A stretch of DNA of 64,000 nucleotides from Bryobacteraceae bacterium (GCA_029975915.1 JARKOC010000248.1:1-64000), one strand, 5' to 3'; positions 1-9,433 are shown, counted from the first letter of the stretch. The notes: a model not told the origin generated them from the letters alone. Translations and numbers: made by a program.

Positions 1-56
1 TGCCCAACGCCTATTTCGACTCGCTCGGGATTCCGAGACTGACTGTTCGTCGGTAG
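1..56 (+). CDS. Group II intron reverse transcriptase/maturase, C-terminal end (partial)
   Basis: Reading from base 3, the first 54 bases encode PNAYFDSLGIPRLTVRR followed by a TAG stop at 54-56. The fragment alone is too short for a family assignment. It is called because it sits directly in front of a recognisable group II intron domain V, and intron-encoded reverse transcriptases normally end there with a short basic tail of this kind (NxxF...GL...RR is common by recollection). The rest of the protein lies outside the window. It could instead be the tail of an unrelated gene. Confidence 0.5.
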   Translation, partial: PNAYFDSLGIPRLTVRR

Positions 57-60
57 CTCA

Positions 61-140
61 ACCCGCCGAACCGCCCGGTACGGACCCGTACGCCGGGTGG
101 TGTGACAGGGAAAGCTCGTGAGAGCCTACCTATGTCGATT
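61..140 (+). ncRNA. Group II intron 3' end: domains V and VI
   Basis: Bases 70-101 fold into a hairpin of domain V type: 70-78 pair with 93-101, a two-base bulge (C91 G92) follows, 79-82 pair with 87-90, and the loop is 83-86. The size (32 nt) and bulge position fit domain V. Bases 104-136 then fold as domain VI: GACA 104-107 with TGTC 133-136, GCTC 114-117 with GAGC 122-125, loop GTGA 118-121, and unpaired adenines at 128 and 132 as branch-point candidates. The intron 3' end should lie near 137-140. The structure is seen in the sequence; exact subclass and splice site are inferred. Confidence 0.65.
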
Positions 141-179
141 CGGCGGGTGATTATCTCAGCCGTACATGCACATTTTTCC

Positions 180-229
180 TTGACAACCTATGGCTCATAT
201 AATATGCTGTAGATGTGATCGTTGATCAC
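180..229 (+). promoter_or_regulatory. hsp20 promoter with palindrome at the predicted start site
   Basis: A consensus TTGACA -35 (180-185) is followed after 17 bases by TATGCT (203-208). A perfect TATAAT also occurs at 198-203 but with only 12 bases of spacing, so it is less likely to be used. An inverted repeat GTGATC-GTT-GATCAC (215-229) lies where transcription would start. It is not CIRCE (TTAGCACTC-N9-GAGTGCTAA) and does not resemble the HspR HAIR element, so any repressor that binds it is unknown. Confidence 0.5.
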
Positions 230-251
230 TCACTAGAAGGAGGTAAACAAG

Positions 252-698
252 ATGACACTACTCACCACTCGCCGGGGATTGAACCCCTTCCTGCAGGAAT
301 CCCCCGCCGTGACAGCCTTTGAGGACATGATGAACAGGCTCTTCAACGAGCCCGCCGGATCCAGGCCCTGGACGCCCTCAGTTGACATCGCCGAGACCGA
401 GAACGAACTCACGCTGAAGGCGGATGTGCCCGGCGTGAAGTTGGAGGACATCAATATTGAAGTGGAGAACGGGACGCTCTCCATCAGCGGGTCCCGCACT
501 TATCAGAGTGAGGAGTCCAAGGGCGGTTACCACCGCCAGGAGCGCGCCTATGGAGCCTTCCACAGGGCATTCGTCCTACCGGATACCGTGGACATCGACA
601 AAGTATCGGCTGATCTGGACAACGGTGTTCTGACCGTGGTTCTTCCAAAGAAGGAAATGGCCAAGCCTCGCACCATCAAAGTTGGATCTGCCAAGTAA
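252..698 (+). CDS. Small heat shock protein, Hsp20/alpha-crystallin family
   Basis: A 148-residue cytoplasmic ATP-independent holdase of the Hsp20 family. The N-terminal arm (about 1-40) contains FEDMMNRLFNE, typical of bacterial class A small heat shock proteins. The alpha-crystallin domain covers about residues 42-135, with the conserved ADVPGVKLEDINIEVENGTL strand region and the C-terminal signature A-x-L-x-NGVLTVVLPK. A short tail ends in IKVGSAK. The ATG is chosen because AAGGAGG (237-243) precedes it at ideal spacing. It is a single-gene unit with its own promoter and terminator, directly downstream of the intron end. Confidence 0.95.
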   Translation: MTLLTTRRGLNPFLQESPAVTAFEDMMNRLFNEPAGSRPWTPSVDIAETENELTLKADVPGVKLEDINIEVENGTLSISGSRTYQSEESKGGYHRQERAYGAFHRAFVLPDTVDIDKVSADLDNGVLTVVLPKKEMAKPRTIKVGSAK

Positions 699-738
699 CC
701 TAAAGCCGGGAAACATCAGCTCCGCCGGGCAGCATCAG

Positions 739-768
739 GGCCGTCGCCGATACAGGCGGCGGCCTTTT
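739..768 (+). terminator. Rho-independent terminator after hsp20
   Basis: GGCCGTCGCC (739-748) pairs with GGCGGCGGCC (755-764), with one G-U pair, and is followed by TTTT (765-768). It lies 40 bases after the hsp20 stop codon. Confidence 0.75.
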
Positions 769-1010
769 CACTAGCTCCGGCCATTCGCAGGCAATCTTTG
801 ACCTTTGGAGACCGGATTGTGCCCGGTGGCTGGGATTCGTTGACCCTCCGGCGCGCCATTGGATAAACTGAAAAGCGGAAAGCCCTGCCTGGACGCTTCC
901 CGATCCTTCGCCGATTCATGTTGACAGTTCATCTGTGGTGTGCGTGAAACGGCGCGGCTCTGGACCAAGGGATAGGAAATTGAACAGCGGCGAGAACCTG
1001 GAGGTTCGCA
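769..1010 (+). other. metK leader region, no recognised riboswitch
   Basis: Noncoding stretch between the hsp20 terminator and metK. A perfect TTGACA at 921-926 could be a -35, but no good -10 lies at 16-18 bases. I looked for SAM-I, SAM-II and SAH riboswitch cores and for the palindrome present upstream of ahcY, and found none. A GGAG at 1000-1003 serves as the metK ribosome binding site. No other feature was seen. Confidence 0.4.
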
Positions 1011-2177
1011 TTGGCAGACGTAAGCAGACACATTTTCACGTCGGAATCGGTCACTGAAGGACATCCCGACAAGATCTCGGATCAGATCTCGGATGCGGTA
1101 CTGGATGCGGTTATGAATGAAGATCCGACGGGCCGGGTGGCCTGCGAGACCTTCATTACGACCGGACTTGTCGTAGTCGGGGGTGAGATCACCACCAAGA
1201 CATATGTCAACGTGCCCGACCTGGTACGCAGCGTCGTCGACGATATCGGCTACAACGACGCCTCCTACGGCTTTGACTGCAAAACCTGCGGTGTCCTGAA
1301 CGCCATCCAGTCGCAATCGCCCGACATCGCCATGGGCGTGGACACGGGGGGTGCAGGCGACCAGGGCATGATGTTCGGTTACGCCTGCGACGAGACTCCC
1401 GAGTTGATGCCGATGCCCATCATGCTGGCGCACCAACTGACCAAAAAGCTGTCAGATGCCCGCAGGAACGGCGAATTGAACTTCCTCCGGCCTGACGGCA
1501 AATCGCAGGTCAGCGTCGAGTACGCAAACGGAAAACCCGCCAGAATCGACGCGGTGGTCGTTTCCACACAGCATCACGATACAATCTCGACCGAGGATCT
1601 CAGGGCGCAGGTCAAGGCCGCGATCATCGACCCGATCGTTCCGTCGTCCATGGTCGATGCCGGGACCAAGTTCCATATCAATCCGACAGGCAGATTCGTT
1701 ATCGGCGGGCCGCACGGAGACACCGGGCTGACAGGCCGCAAGATCATTGTCGACACCTATGGCGGCATGGGCCGTCACGGTGGCGGCGCTTTCTCTGGCA
1801 AGGACCCGACAAAAGTTGATCGTTCGGCCTGCTACATGGCGCGCTACATTGCCAAGAACATCGTTGCCGCAGGCTTGGCAAGCCGCTGCGAAGTGCAACT
1901 GGCCTATGCCATTGGCGTTGCCGAGCCGGTTTCGGTGCTGGTTGACACCTTCGGTACAGGCCTGCTGGACGAAACGCGGTTGGTCGAGCTCATCAGAGCC
2001 AACTTCCCGCTCACTCCGAAGGGAATCATCGACCACCTCAAGCTGCGCCGTCCGATCTTCCGCGCCACGGCGGCGTTCGGCCACTTCGGCCGGTCGGGTG
2101 ATGGCTTCACGTGGGAAGCCACCGACAAAGCGGCCGCGCTGAGAGAGGAATCGCGCGTTTCAGTCGCACGCTCGTAG
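1011..2177 (+). CDS. metK: S-adenosylmethionine synthase
   Basis: Methionine adenosyltransferase (388 residues): ATP + methionine to SAM, phosphate and diphosphate, in the cytoplasm. Seen are the N-terminal [23 protein letters not shown] signature (split here: [12 protein letters not shown] at residues 10-21), the [17 protein letters not shown] loop, and the central [21 protein letters not shown] segment with [14 protein letters not shown], which bind ATP phosphates and metals. The length is normal. The start is TTG, supported by GGAG seven bases upstream; there is no better in-frame ATG before the conserved HIFTSESV region. It supplies the SAM whose by-product is handled by ahcY at 6982-8409. 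Confidence 0.97.
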   Translation: MADVSRHIFTSESVTEGHPDKISDQISDAVLDAVMNEDPTGRVACETFITTGLVVVGGEITTKTYVNVPDLVRSVVDDIGYNDASYGFDCKTCGVLNAIQSQSPDIAMGVDTGGAGDQGMMFGYACDETPELMPMPIMLAHQLTKKLSDARRNGELNFLRPDGKSQVSVEYANGKPARIDAVVVSTQHHDTISTEDLRAQVKAAIIDPIVPSSMVDAGTKFHINPTGRFVIGGPHGDTGLTGRKIIVDTYGGMGRHGGGAFSGKDPTKVDRSACYMARYIAKNIVAAGLASRCEVQLAYAIGVAEPVSVLVDTFGTGLLDETRLVELIRANFPLTPKGIIDHLKLRRPIFRATAAFGHFGRSGDGFTWEATDKAAALREESRVSVARS

Positions 2178-2278
2178 ATCTCATTCAGATCAATCCGGCA
2201 CACTGGGGCCGCTGGGCGAATCAGCCTGGCGGCCCTTCGACTTTTCCAGGGGTGGAATATGTTGCTAGCATAGCCGCA

Positions 2279-3445
2279 ATGAGATCTTTCGAGCGCCGGC
2301 GCGGGCTGTTGCGGACGCCAAAACTGCTCTTCGACGTTCTGGTCAAGGGCCGTTACGATTTCGTATACGACAGAATGCCAGTGACGGCGATCGGCATGGA
2401 TGGGCGCAAGCGGCTAAACCTCCTACTAGCCGGGATCCATCTCGTCCGGCGCCAGGCGCGCCCCCTAAACATGCCTCTCCACCTCGAGGTGGAATTCACC
2501 AACTTCTGCAACCTGAAATGTCCTGTCTGCCCGACAGGAACCAATCAATTGGAGCGGGAGCCGGCGTCGATGCCGGTGGACCTGTTCGAGCAGGTCTGGG
2601 AAGAGACCGCGCCCTATCTCCTAACTGCGTCACTTTTCGGATGGGGCGAACCTCTGCTTCATCCGCAAATCGGCCGGATGCTGGAGATTGCCAGCCGGTA
2701 TGATGTCGCCACACTCCTGTCGACGAACGGAGTGCCGCTTCGAAACGAATCAGTGCGGGAGGCATTGGTGGAGCACCCGCCGACCACATTGATTGTCGCC
2801 ATCGATGGCTTGAGCGATGAGACCAACTCGCGATACCGCGTCGGAGCTCGTCTGGAACCGATTCTCGACGGCGTAAAGGAACTAGCCGCACTCAGAAGGA
2901 AACGCGGCAGCCGCCATCCGGTTCTCCAGATGCGATACCTCGTCATGAAGCATAACGAGCACGAACTTGAACGGCTGGAACCCTTTGCGCGTGAGCACGG
3001 TTTCGAGTTGCTTACGCTCCGCTCTCTTACGATCTATGACATCAAGGATGCCGATACCGTGCAAGGCGGCTTCGTCCCTGAGAACGAATTGCTGCGCGCC
3101 TACTCCTACCAAGGCGGACGCCGCCTTAAGCGGGATGATTTCATCTGCACCATGCCATTCTGGTTTCCTGGCGTCTTTGCCGGTGGCGAGATCGTCTCTT
3201 GCGATCAGGATCACAGCGCAAAACACCTTCTTGGGAAACTGGACGGAACAAACACCTTCCGTGAAGTCTGGTTCAGCAGGAAGGCTGCGGAAGTCCGGAG
3301 GGCGATCCGCGACCAGTGCGGATCAGTGGAATTCTGCAAGAACTGCCCATATGCCGACCGTCCAACGACGGATTGCAGCCTCGAATCGCGCAGGCTCGTC
3401 CCCGACTCAATCTACCCCGGCCTGTTTGCGGGAAGACCCAATTGA
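2279..3445 (+). CDS. Radical SAM protein with SPASM-type C-terminal domain
   Basis: A 388-residue radical SAM enzyme. The N-terminal core begins with HLEVEFTNFCNLKCPVC, giving the CxxxCxxC cluster that binds the SAM-cleaving [4Fe-4S]; GWGEPLLHP is the GGE-type SAM-binding motif and LLSTNG a further core strand. The C-terminus has spaced cysteines (DFICTMPF, GEIVSCDQD, CGSVEFCKNCPYADRPTTDC) as in SPASM auxiliary-cluster domains. The ATG at 2279 is preferred; an upstream in-frame extension would overlap metK and has no conserved sequence. No clear Shine-Dalgarno was seen. It lies 13 bases before the Gfo/Idh/MocA gene, implying a shared transcript. The substrate is unknown: peptide or sugar modification are both possible. 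Confidence 0.88.
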   Translation: MRSFERRRGLLRTPKLLFDVLVKGRYDFVYDRMPVTAIGMDGRKRLNLLLAGIHLVRRQARPLNMPLHLEVEFTNFCNLKCPVCPTGTNQLEREPASMPVDLFEQVWEETAPYLLTASLFGWGEPLLHPQIGRMLEIASRYDVATLLSTNGVPLRNESVREALVEHPPTTLIVAIDGLSDETNSRYRVGARLEPILDGVKELAALRRKRGSRHPVLQMRYLVMKHNEHELERLEPFAREHGFELLTLRSLTIYDIKDADTVQGGFVPENELLRAYSYQGGRRLKRDDFICTMPFWFPGVFAGGEIVSCDQDHSAKHLLGKLDGTNTFREVWFSRKAAEVRRAIRDQCGSVEFCKNCPYADRPTTDCSLESRRLVPDSIYPGLFAGRPN

Positions 3446-3458
3446 GGGGTGACTGTAG

Positions 3459-4556
3459 ATGATTCAAGCCATCCGGCTGGGCATCATCGGTTCTGGAAAA
3501 GTCGCCCGGGAACGGCACTACCCAGCGCTGAGGCGGCTACCGGAGTTTCGTGTCACTGCTGTCTGCGATCTGGACCACGCCCGCGCCGAACACGTCGCGT
3601 CCTTGTTCGGCGCGACCCGCACGTTCACCGACTTCCGCCAGGTCGTAAGCAATCCGGAGATCGACGCGATCGCCTTGCTGACGCCACCTGGGTCCCACGC
3701 CGAAATCGGGGCGGCGGCGCTGTTGGCGGGCAAGCACCTCTTCCTCGAGAAGCCCTTGGCCTTGACGCTGGACGAGGCCGGCCGGCTGATCGAAGCGCAC
3801 ATCCAGTCGGGCAAGACGGCTCAACTGTGCTTCAATCTGCGCTGGCACAGGCTGGTCCGGAAGGCGAGGGGCATGGTTGGGAGCGGACTTCTTGGGCGGT
3901 TGAAGGCGGTGCGCAGCGTTTACACCCATGACCGGACCGGCGCAAACGCACCGGACTGGCATAGGAAGTTGGCGCTAGGCGGAGGTGTGGGCTTCAATGA
4001 AGCGGTACACCACTACGACTTATGGCGCTATCTGACCGGGCAGGAGGTGGTGGAAACCACCTGTCTGAGCACGCCCTCGCCCGCCTATGAGGACGAAACA
4101 TCGGTCATTACCGCCCGGATGGGTGGAGGCATTGTCGCGTCAGGCGTCTTCAGCTTCCTGACAGGACCCAACAGCGAAGTGGAGTTGTTCGGAGACAAAG
4201 GCCGGCTGCTGATCTCGCTATACAAGTTCGACGGGCTGCAGTTCTACCCAACAAGCACATACCCAGGCGCCCTGGGTGACCGATGGAAACGCGGAGCGAA
4301 GTCGCTGCTGGCTCTTCCCGGACTGGCCGGTGACGCCAGGAACGGTGGAGGATTCCAGTCGACGTTCACGGGATGCTGGAAGAGCTTCGGACAAGCGCTC
4401 CGGACGGGATCCCCGCCTCTTTGCACACTGGATGACGGCCGGAGAGCATTGGCCATCGCTCTGGCGGCGGCAAAATCGTCCAAGGACGGCGTGCCCACTC
4501 AGGTGCCGGACTTCGGGCCTGCTGCCCGAACAGATGAAGGGCGTACCGCCGGATGA
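3459..4556 (+). CDS. Gfo/Idh/MocA family oxidoreductase
   Basis: A 365-residue NAD(P)-dependent dehydrogenase of the Gfo/Idh/MocA family. The N-terminal Rossmann fold starts LGIIGSGKVARERHYPALR (residues 7-25), followed by AVCDLD and LLTPPGSHAEI; the family's EKPLA motif is present (FLEKPLALT, near residue 98), carrying the catalytic lysine. The substrate domain includes GGGVGFNEAVHHYDLWRYL, with the histidine/aspartate pair typical of the family. Members usually oxidise or epimerise sugars, often nucleotide-bound. Its stop overlaps the next gene's start by 4 bases (ATGA), so it is translationally coupled to the GT2 glycosyltransferase. Confidence 0.92.
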   Translation: MIQAIRLGIIGSGKVARERHYPALRRLPEFRVTAVCDLDHARAEHVASLFGATRTFTDFRQVVSNPEIDAIALLTPPGSHAEIGAAALLAGKHLFLEKPLALTLDEAGRLIEAHIQSGKTAQLCFNLRWHRLVRKARGMVGSGLLGRLKAVRSVYTHDRTGANAPDWHRKLALGGGVGFNEAVHHYDLWRYLTGQEVVETTCLSTPSPAYEDETSVITARMGGGIVASGVFSFLTGPNSEVELFGDKGRLLISLYKFDGLQFYPTSTYPGALGDRWKRGAKSLLALPGLAGDARNGGGFQSTFTGCWKSFGQALRTGSPPLCTLDDGRRALAIALAAAKSSKDGVPTQVPDFGPAARTDEGRTAG

Positions 4557-5467
4557 TCGACAACGCATCACCGGCCCGTAGGCCGGAGTTCTCGGTCGTT
4601 GTGCCGTCGCGCAACAGGCCCGCTCAGCTTCGCAGATGCCTCGAGGCGCTCTTGCGTCTGGAGACGCCTAAGAGCCACTACGAGGTCATCGTCGTCGACG
4701 ACGGTAGCGCTGAGCCGTATGAGAGATGGGTAAACCAGTTAAACGCCGCCATGGCGGTCCGTTGCATGAGGCTCGATGGACGGGGGCCGGGTCAGGCGAG
4801 GAATGCGGGAGCGGAAGCGGCCAGGGGGCGGTTCATCGCCTTAACTGACGATGATTGTGAACCAGCGCCGGACTGGCTCGACCGGATTGGAGTCGCCCTG
4901 CGTCAGAATCCGGATGCAATGGTTGGCGGCAGAACTGTCAACCTTCTGAGCGGCAACGTCTGCTCCGAAGCGAGCCAGACCCTCATCGCCTACTTGTACG
5001 ACTACTACGTCCGAACCGGCAGCGCAAACCGGTTCTTCACGAGCTGCAATATTGCGATGCGGACCGAACTATACCAGAGGTGCGGGGGCTTCGACCTACG
5101 ATTCCGGTTGGCGGGCGGCGAAGACAGAGACTTCTGTGATCGCTGGACTTCGTCGGGATTGGGTTTGTTGTATTTGCCCGAGGCGGTGGTCTACCATTCG
5201 CACCGGTTGACGTTGGCAGGTTTTCTCCGCCAGCACTTCACCTACGGCCGGGGAGCATGGCACTTCCATCGGGCGCGAGCCGAGCGGGGCGGACCACCGG
5301 TGGCGATGGAGCCGCGGGAGTTCTTCACGGGGATGCTGGCGTGGCCGTTCAGCCGGCCGCGGTTGAGCAGGCGGATGACAATTTCGATTCTCATGGGCGT
5401 GAGCGTGGGAATGAATATCCTGGGCTATGCCTACGAGCGCTGGCGCAGCCGCCCAGCCCGAACCTGA
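4553..5467 (+). CDS. Family 2 glycosyltransferase
   Basis: A 304-residue GT-A fold glycosyltransferase. Seen in order: FSVVVPSRNRPAQLRRCL (nucleotide-binding start, about residue 13), VIVVDDGSAEP, ARNAGAEAARG, the metal-binding LTDDDCEPAPDWL (DxD-type), and GGEDRDFCDRW, which carries the catalytic-base-type acidic pair. A hydrophobic segment near the C-terminus (ISILMGVSVGMNILGYA) may anchor it to the membrane. It overlaps the preceding oxidoreductase by 4 bases, and its stop is 1 base from the end of the convergent gene. It probably transfers a sugar made or modified by the neighbouring oxidoreductase; acceptor unknown. Confidence 0.92.
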   Translation: MIDNASPARRPEFSVVVPSRNRPAQLRRCLEALLRLETPKSHYEVIVVDDGSAEPYERWVNQLNAAMAVRCMRLDGRGPGQARNAGAEAARGRFIALTDDDCEPAPDWLDRIGVALRQNPDAMVGGRTVNLLSGNVCSEASQTLIAYLYDYYVRTGSANRFFTSCNIAMRTELYQRCGGFDLRFRLAGGEDRDFCDRWTSSGLGLLYLPEAVVYHSHRLTLAGFLRQHFTYGRGAWHFHRARAERGGPPVAMEPREFFTGMLAWPFSRPRLSRRMTISILMGVSVGMNILGYAYERWRSRPART

Positions 5468-5468
5468 A

Positions 5469-5951
5469 TCACTCTTCCTCGCCCGCAGCCCCGCCGGCTT
5501 CGATGATCACTACTTGCGACCTGAGATCCGCGATCCGTCCGAGCATGTGGCCGGCAGTGACAACGCCGATGAAGACGGGCAATGCGACAATGTCCGCCGT
5601 CACCGATACCACAGCGCAGGCAACGGGATGCGAGATGATGAGCCCGGCGATCGAGCCCAGCACGCGCCCGGCGATCCGCTTGTCGCGCACCCGCAACTCA
5701 GCCAGCGCCGCCCGGTCGATCGTTTGGATCCCCTTGGCCACATCTTTTCTGTTGCTGGTTCGCTGCACCTCGATGTCGAAAGAGGTGGGCGATACTGCCA
5801 TGAGCCGGCCTTCGACGCGTGTTCCGCTGGTCAGCCGGATCAGCGACTTGCGGTTCGCGCAGACGGAAGGCACCTGCTGCCACGTCGCCCGTAACGGCTC
5901 CGCCGCCTGGGCGAAGGCGGAAACAAACATGAGCGAAACCAATGTTCTCAT
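5469..5951 (-). CDS. Exported protein of unknown function
   Basis: A 160-residue protein starting with a probable signal peptide (MRTLVSLMFVSAFAQAAEP). The middle (LIRLTSGTRVEGRLMAVSPTSFDIEV) resembles a small beta-barrel/LSm-like segment, and a long hydrophobic stretch (IAGLIISHPVACAVVSVTADIVALPVFIGVVTAG, positions about 104-137) is likely membrane-associated. I do not recognise the family. It lies 38 bases downstream of the GntR regulator on the same strand, so the two may be co-transcribed. Confidence 0.75.
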   Translation of the reverse strand: MRTLVSLMFVSAFAQAAEPLRATWQQVPSVCANRKSLIRLTSGTRVEGRLMAVSPTSFDIEVQRTSNRKDVAKGIQTIDRAALAELRVRDKRIAGRVLGSIAGLIISHPVACAVVSVTADIVALPVFIGVVTAGHMLGRIADLRSQVVIIEAGGAAGEEE

Positions 5952-5989
5952 GCCTGGATCTTGCAGCAGCGCCCTGTGGATGTGGACTG

Positions 5990-6886
5990 TTATTGTGACA
6001 CTTGCTGGCGTGGCACGAGGGCATTAAGCTCAGTGATAGAATTCGCCGAGACGATCCGGAAGACAATCGACTGAGGCGCGACATGTGACAGTTGGGCATG
6101 AGTGACGGAATCCGCGGCGACAATGTCGCAAGCGCCCAGTCCGTCCATCCAGCCTGGCTCGGTGGCATTGCGCAGCAGTACGGAATCGGGGCCGAAGCCG
6201 AGAGCGGTCAGCAAGGTGGCGGCCCAACTCAGGATGGACCTGGACCGTGAAACCAGCCCGATCAAAACGGGCACGGCGGGGCGATGGAGACCGTTTACGA
6301 TCTCCGAGACCGACTTGAGGTGAACACGGAAGAAGTCGAGGCTAGGGCAGCGGTTCGAGACTGCGGCTGCGTTGCCGTCGTTGACTAGCAAGAAGAATTG
6401 CCGCAGCCGGTCCGGCTGGATGCCTTCGAGTCCTGAAGATTGGACTTCGCGGCCAGTGGCTTCCGAGATCTCGAAGGCGATGATGCGGGCAAGTTCGGCA
6501 TCGGGGTCCAAGACAAGCCAAGGGCTGTTGGAGGGCGTTTCGGAGATGCGGGCCAGGGCGGCTTGGAGATCGGAAACGGAGTAGCCGAGTGAGCGGGCCT
6601 GTTCAGTCCACATGCGGACGAAGCAGTCGATCCCATCGGCCGCGGGCCGGTGAGCGACAAATGCGCCACTGCCTTGCTGGAGGCGGATCCAGCCGCGTTC
6701 GGCCAGGTCCTGGTAGACGGCGGAGACGGTGTTCCTGTGAATGGCCAACTGGCGGGCCAGCGCGCGGACGCTGGGCAGGCGCTCGCCGGCGGCGAGTTTG
6801 CCGCTGAGGATGCCCAGCAGCAACTGCGCTCCGAGCTGTTCTCGGATCGGTGGATGTCCCTCTCTGGAAAGCCACAGACGGATCAT
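5990..6886 (-). CDS. GntR family transcriptional regulator
   Basis: A 298-residue DNA-binding protein. The winged helix-turn-helix occupies about residues 8-75, with PIREQLGAQLLLGILSGKLAAGERLPSVRALARQLAIHRNTV split across it; the wording LPSVRALARQLAIHRNTVSAVYQDL is the GntR signature. The C-terminal part does not look like the FadR, HutC or aminotransferase (MocR) effector domains, although it is longer than the YtrA type; its ligand is unknown. It is followed on the same strand by the exported protein at 5469-5951, a plausible target. It is separated from ahcY by a terminator. Confidence 0.9.
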   Translation of the reverse strand: MIRLWLSREGHPPIREQLGAQLLLGILSGKLAAGERLPSVRALARQLAIHRNTVSAVYQDLAERGWIRLQQGSGAFVAHRPAADGIDCFVRMWTEQARSLGYSVSDLQAALARISETPSNSPWLVLDPDAELARIIAFEISEATGREVQSSGLEGIQPDRLRQFFLLVNDGNAAAVSNRCPSLDFFRVHLKSVSEIVNGLHRPAVPVLIGLVSRSRSILSWAATLLTALGFGPDSVLLRNATEPGWMDGLGACDIVAADSVTHAQLSHVAPQSIVFRIVSANSITELNALVPRQQVSQ

Positions 6887-6932
6887 GCGCGTCGTCCCCG
6901 TGCGGGCCGGGTTGCGAAACTAGCATAACGAA

Positions 6933-6957
6933 AAGGCCGCCCTAAGCGGACGGCCTT
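6933..6957 (-). terminator. Rho-independent terminator after ahcY
   Basis: AAGGCCG (6933-6939) pairs with CGGCCTT (6951-6957). Read on the minus strand, the hairpin ends in TTTTCGTT, and it lies 25-50 bases after the ahcY stop. Confidence 0.75.
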
Positions 6958-6981
6958 CTCCGAGCTGGGACCGGGAGAATG

Positions 6982-8409
<1,428 letters not shown>

Positions 8410-8448
8410 CCTGGCTCCTCTGGAGAAGTTACCGAACGCGACAAAATC

Positions 8449-8476
8449 ATATCAATCTATCGCGATACATTGATAT
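8449..8476. promoter_or_regulatory. 28-bp palindromic operator between ahcY and the SahR-like gene
   Basis: ATATCAAT (8449-8456) and ATTGATAT (8469-8476) are perfect inverted repeats, and the 12 bases between contain TATCGCGATA. The two 14-base halves match as reverse complements at all but one pair. It lies 40 bases before the ahcY start and 19 before the divergent regulator start, where an ArsR-family dimer could control both. The palindrome is seen; binding is inferred. Confidence 0.8.
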
Positions 8477-8494
8477 CATACTGGCAGGATGCCC

Positions 8495-9433
8495 ATGCAG
8501 TCAATCCTGAAAACGATCAAACTCCTGTCGGATCCAACTCGGCTGCGGATTCTTCTCCTGCTTGAGCAGGAGGAGCTGTCGGTGGCTGAACTGCAAGAGA
8601 TCTTGTTGATGGGTCAGAGCAGCATTTCGACCCACCTCTCTCAGATGCGCCAGGCGGGCTTGGTGGAGGACCGCAGATTAGGGAAAAACGTGCTCTACCG
8701 GCTGGCGGCGCCGGGGCTCGACGGGTTCAGCGGCTTGATGGAGTTGGCGCGGCGGGCGGCTGGCGAAATCCCAGTGGCGGCGCGGGACATGGACGCGCTT
8801 CGTTTGGTTCTGGACAAGCGGCGCGACAGAGTAAGGGCGTATTTCGATGAGCTTGCGGGCAAGTTCGGGCGTCAGTATGTGCCTGGGCGTTCGTGGAAAG
8901 GCTTGGCCGAGACGCTGCTCCGGCTGATGCCGCCAATGGTGGTTGCCGACCTGGGGGCGGGCGAAGGGACCTTTTCACAGTTGCTTGCACAACGGGCGAA
9001 GCAGGTGATCGCCGTCGACAATTCGGAAAAGATGGTCGAGTATGGCTCACAACTGGCGCGCGATCACGGTCTGTCGAACATCGAATACCGCGCCGGGGAC
9101 TTGGAGGCGTTGCCGGTGGAGGATGGCACGGTAGACCTGGCGTTTTTCAGCCAGTCCTTGCATCATGCCCAGCATCCGGAGCGGGCGGTAGCGGAGGCAT
9201 TTCGCATCCTGCGGCCCGGCGGGCGGATCGCGGTGTTGGATCTGCTGAAGCACCATATGGAAGAGGCGCGCGAACTCTATGCCGATCAATGGCTTGGCTT
9301 CAGCGAAGTCGAGCTGGCCGGATTCCTCAAGACGGCGGGATTCGCCGGTGTGCAGACCTCGGTGGTCCACCGTGAAGAGCAAGCGCCGCACTTCCAGACG
9401 CTGATGGCTGTGGGGGATAAGCCGACGGATTGA
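8495..9433 (+). CDS. ArsR-family regulator fused to a SAM-dependent methyltransferase domain (SahR-like)
   Basis: A 312-residue protein with two domains. Residues 1-85 are an ArsR winged helix (LLSDPTRLRILLLLEQEELSVAELQ, then SSISTHLSQMRQAGLVEDRR). Residues about 130-310 are a class I methyltransferase fold: VVADLGAGEGTFSQLLAQ (SAM-binding motif I), VIAVDNSEKMVEYG, LPVEDGTVDLAFFSQSLHH, ILRPGGRIAVLDLL. This architecture matches SahR, described in Proteobacteria as an SAH-responsive regulator of methionine-cycle genes; whether the methyltransferase fold acts as a sensor or enzyme here is not shown. GGCAGG (8483-8488) favours the second ATG, 8495, over 8489. Divergent from ahcY. Confidence 0.92.
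   Translation: MQSILKTIKLLSDPTRLRILLLLEQEELSVAELQEILLMGQSSISTHLSQMRQAGLVEDRRLGKNVLYRLAAPGLDGFSGLMELARRAAGEIPVAARDMDALRLVLDKRRDRVRAYFDELAGKFGRQYVPGRSWKGLAETLLRLMPPMVVADLGAGEGTFSQLLAQRAKQVIAVDNSEKMVEYGSQLARDHGLSNIEYRAGDLEALPVEDGTVDLAFFSQSLHHAQHPERAVAEAFRILRPGGRIAVLDLLKHHMEEARELYADQWLGFSEVELAGFLKTAGFAGVQTSVVHREEQAPHFQTLMAVGDKPTD

Noticed and set aside
198..203. Perfect TATAAT before hsp20
   Set aside because: Only 12 bases from the -35, so TATGCT at 17-base spacing is preferred.
769..1010. Possible SAM riboswitch upstream of metK
   Set aside because: No SAM-I, SAM-II or other known riboswitch core could be recognised by eye.
2111..2278. Upstream extension of the radical SAM gene
   Set aside because: Overlaps metK in another frame and shows no conserved sequence.
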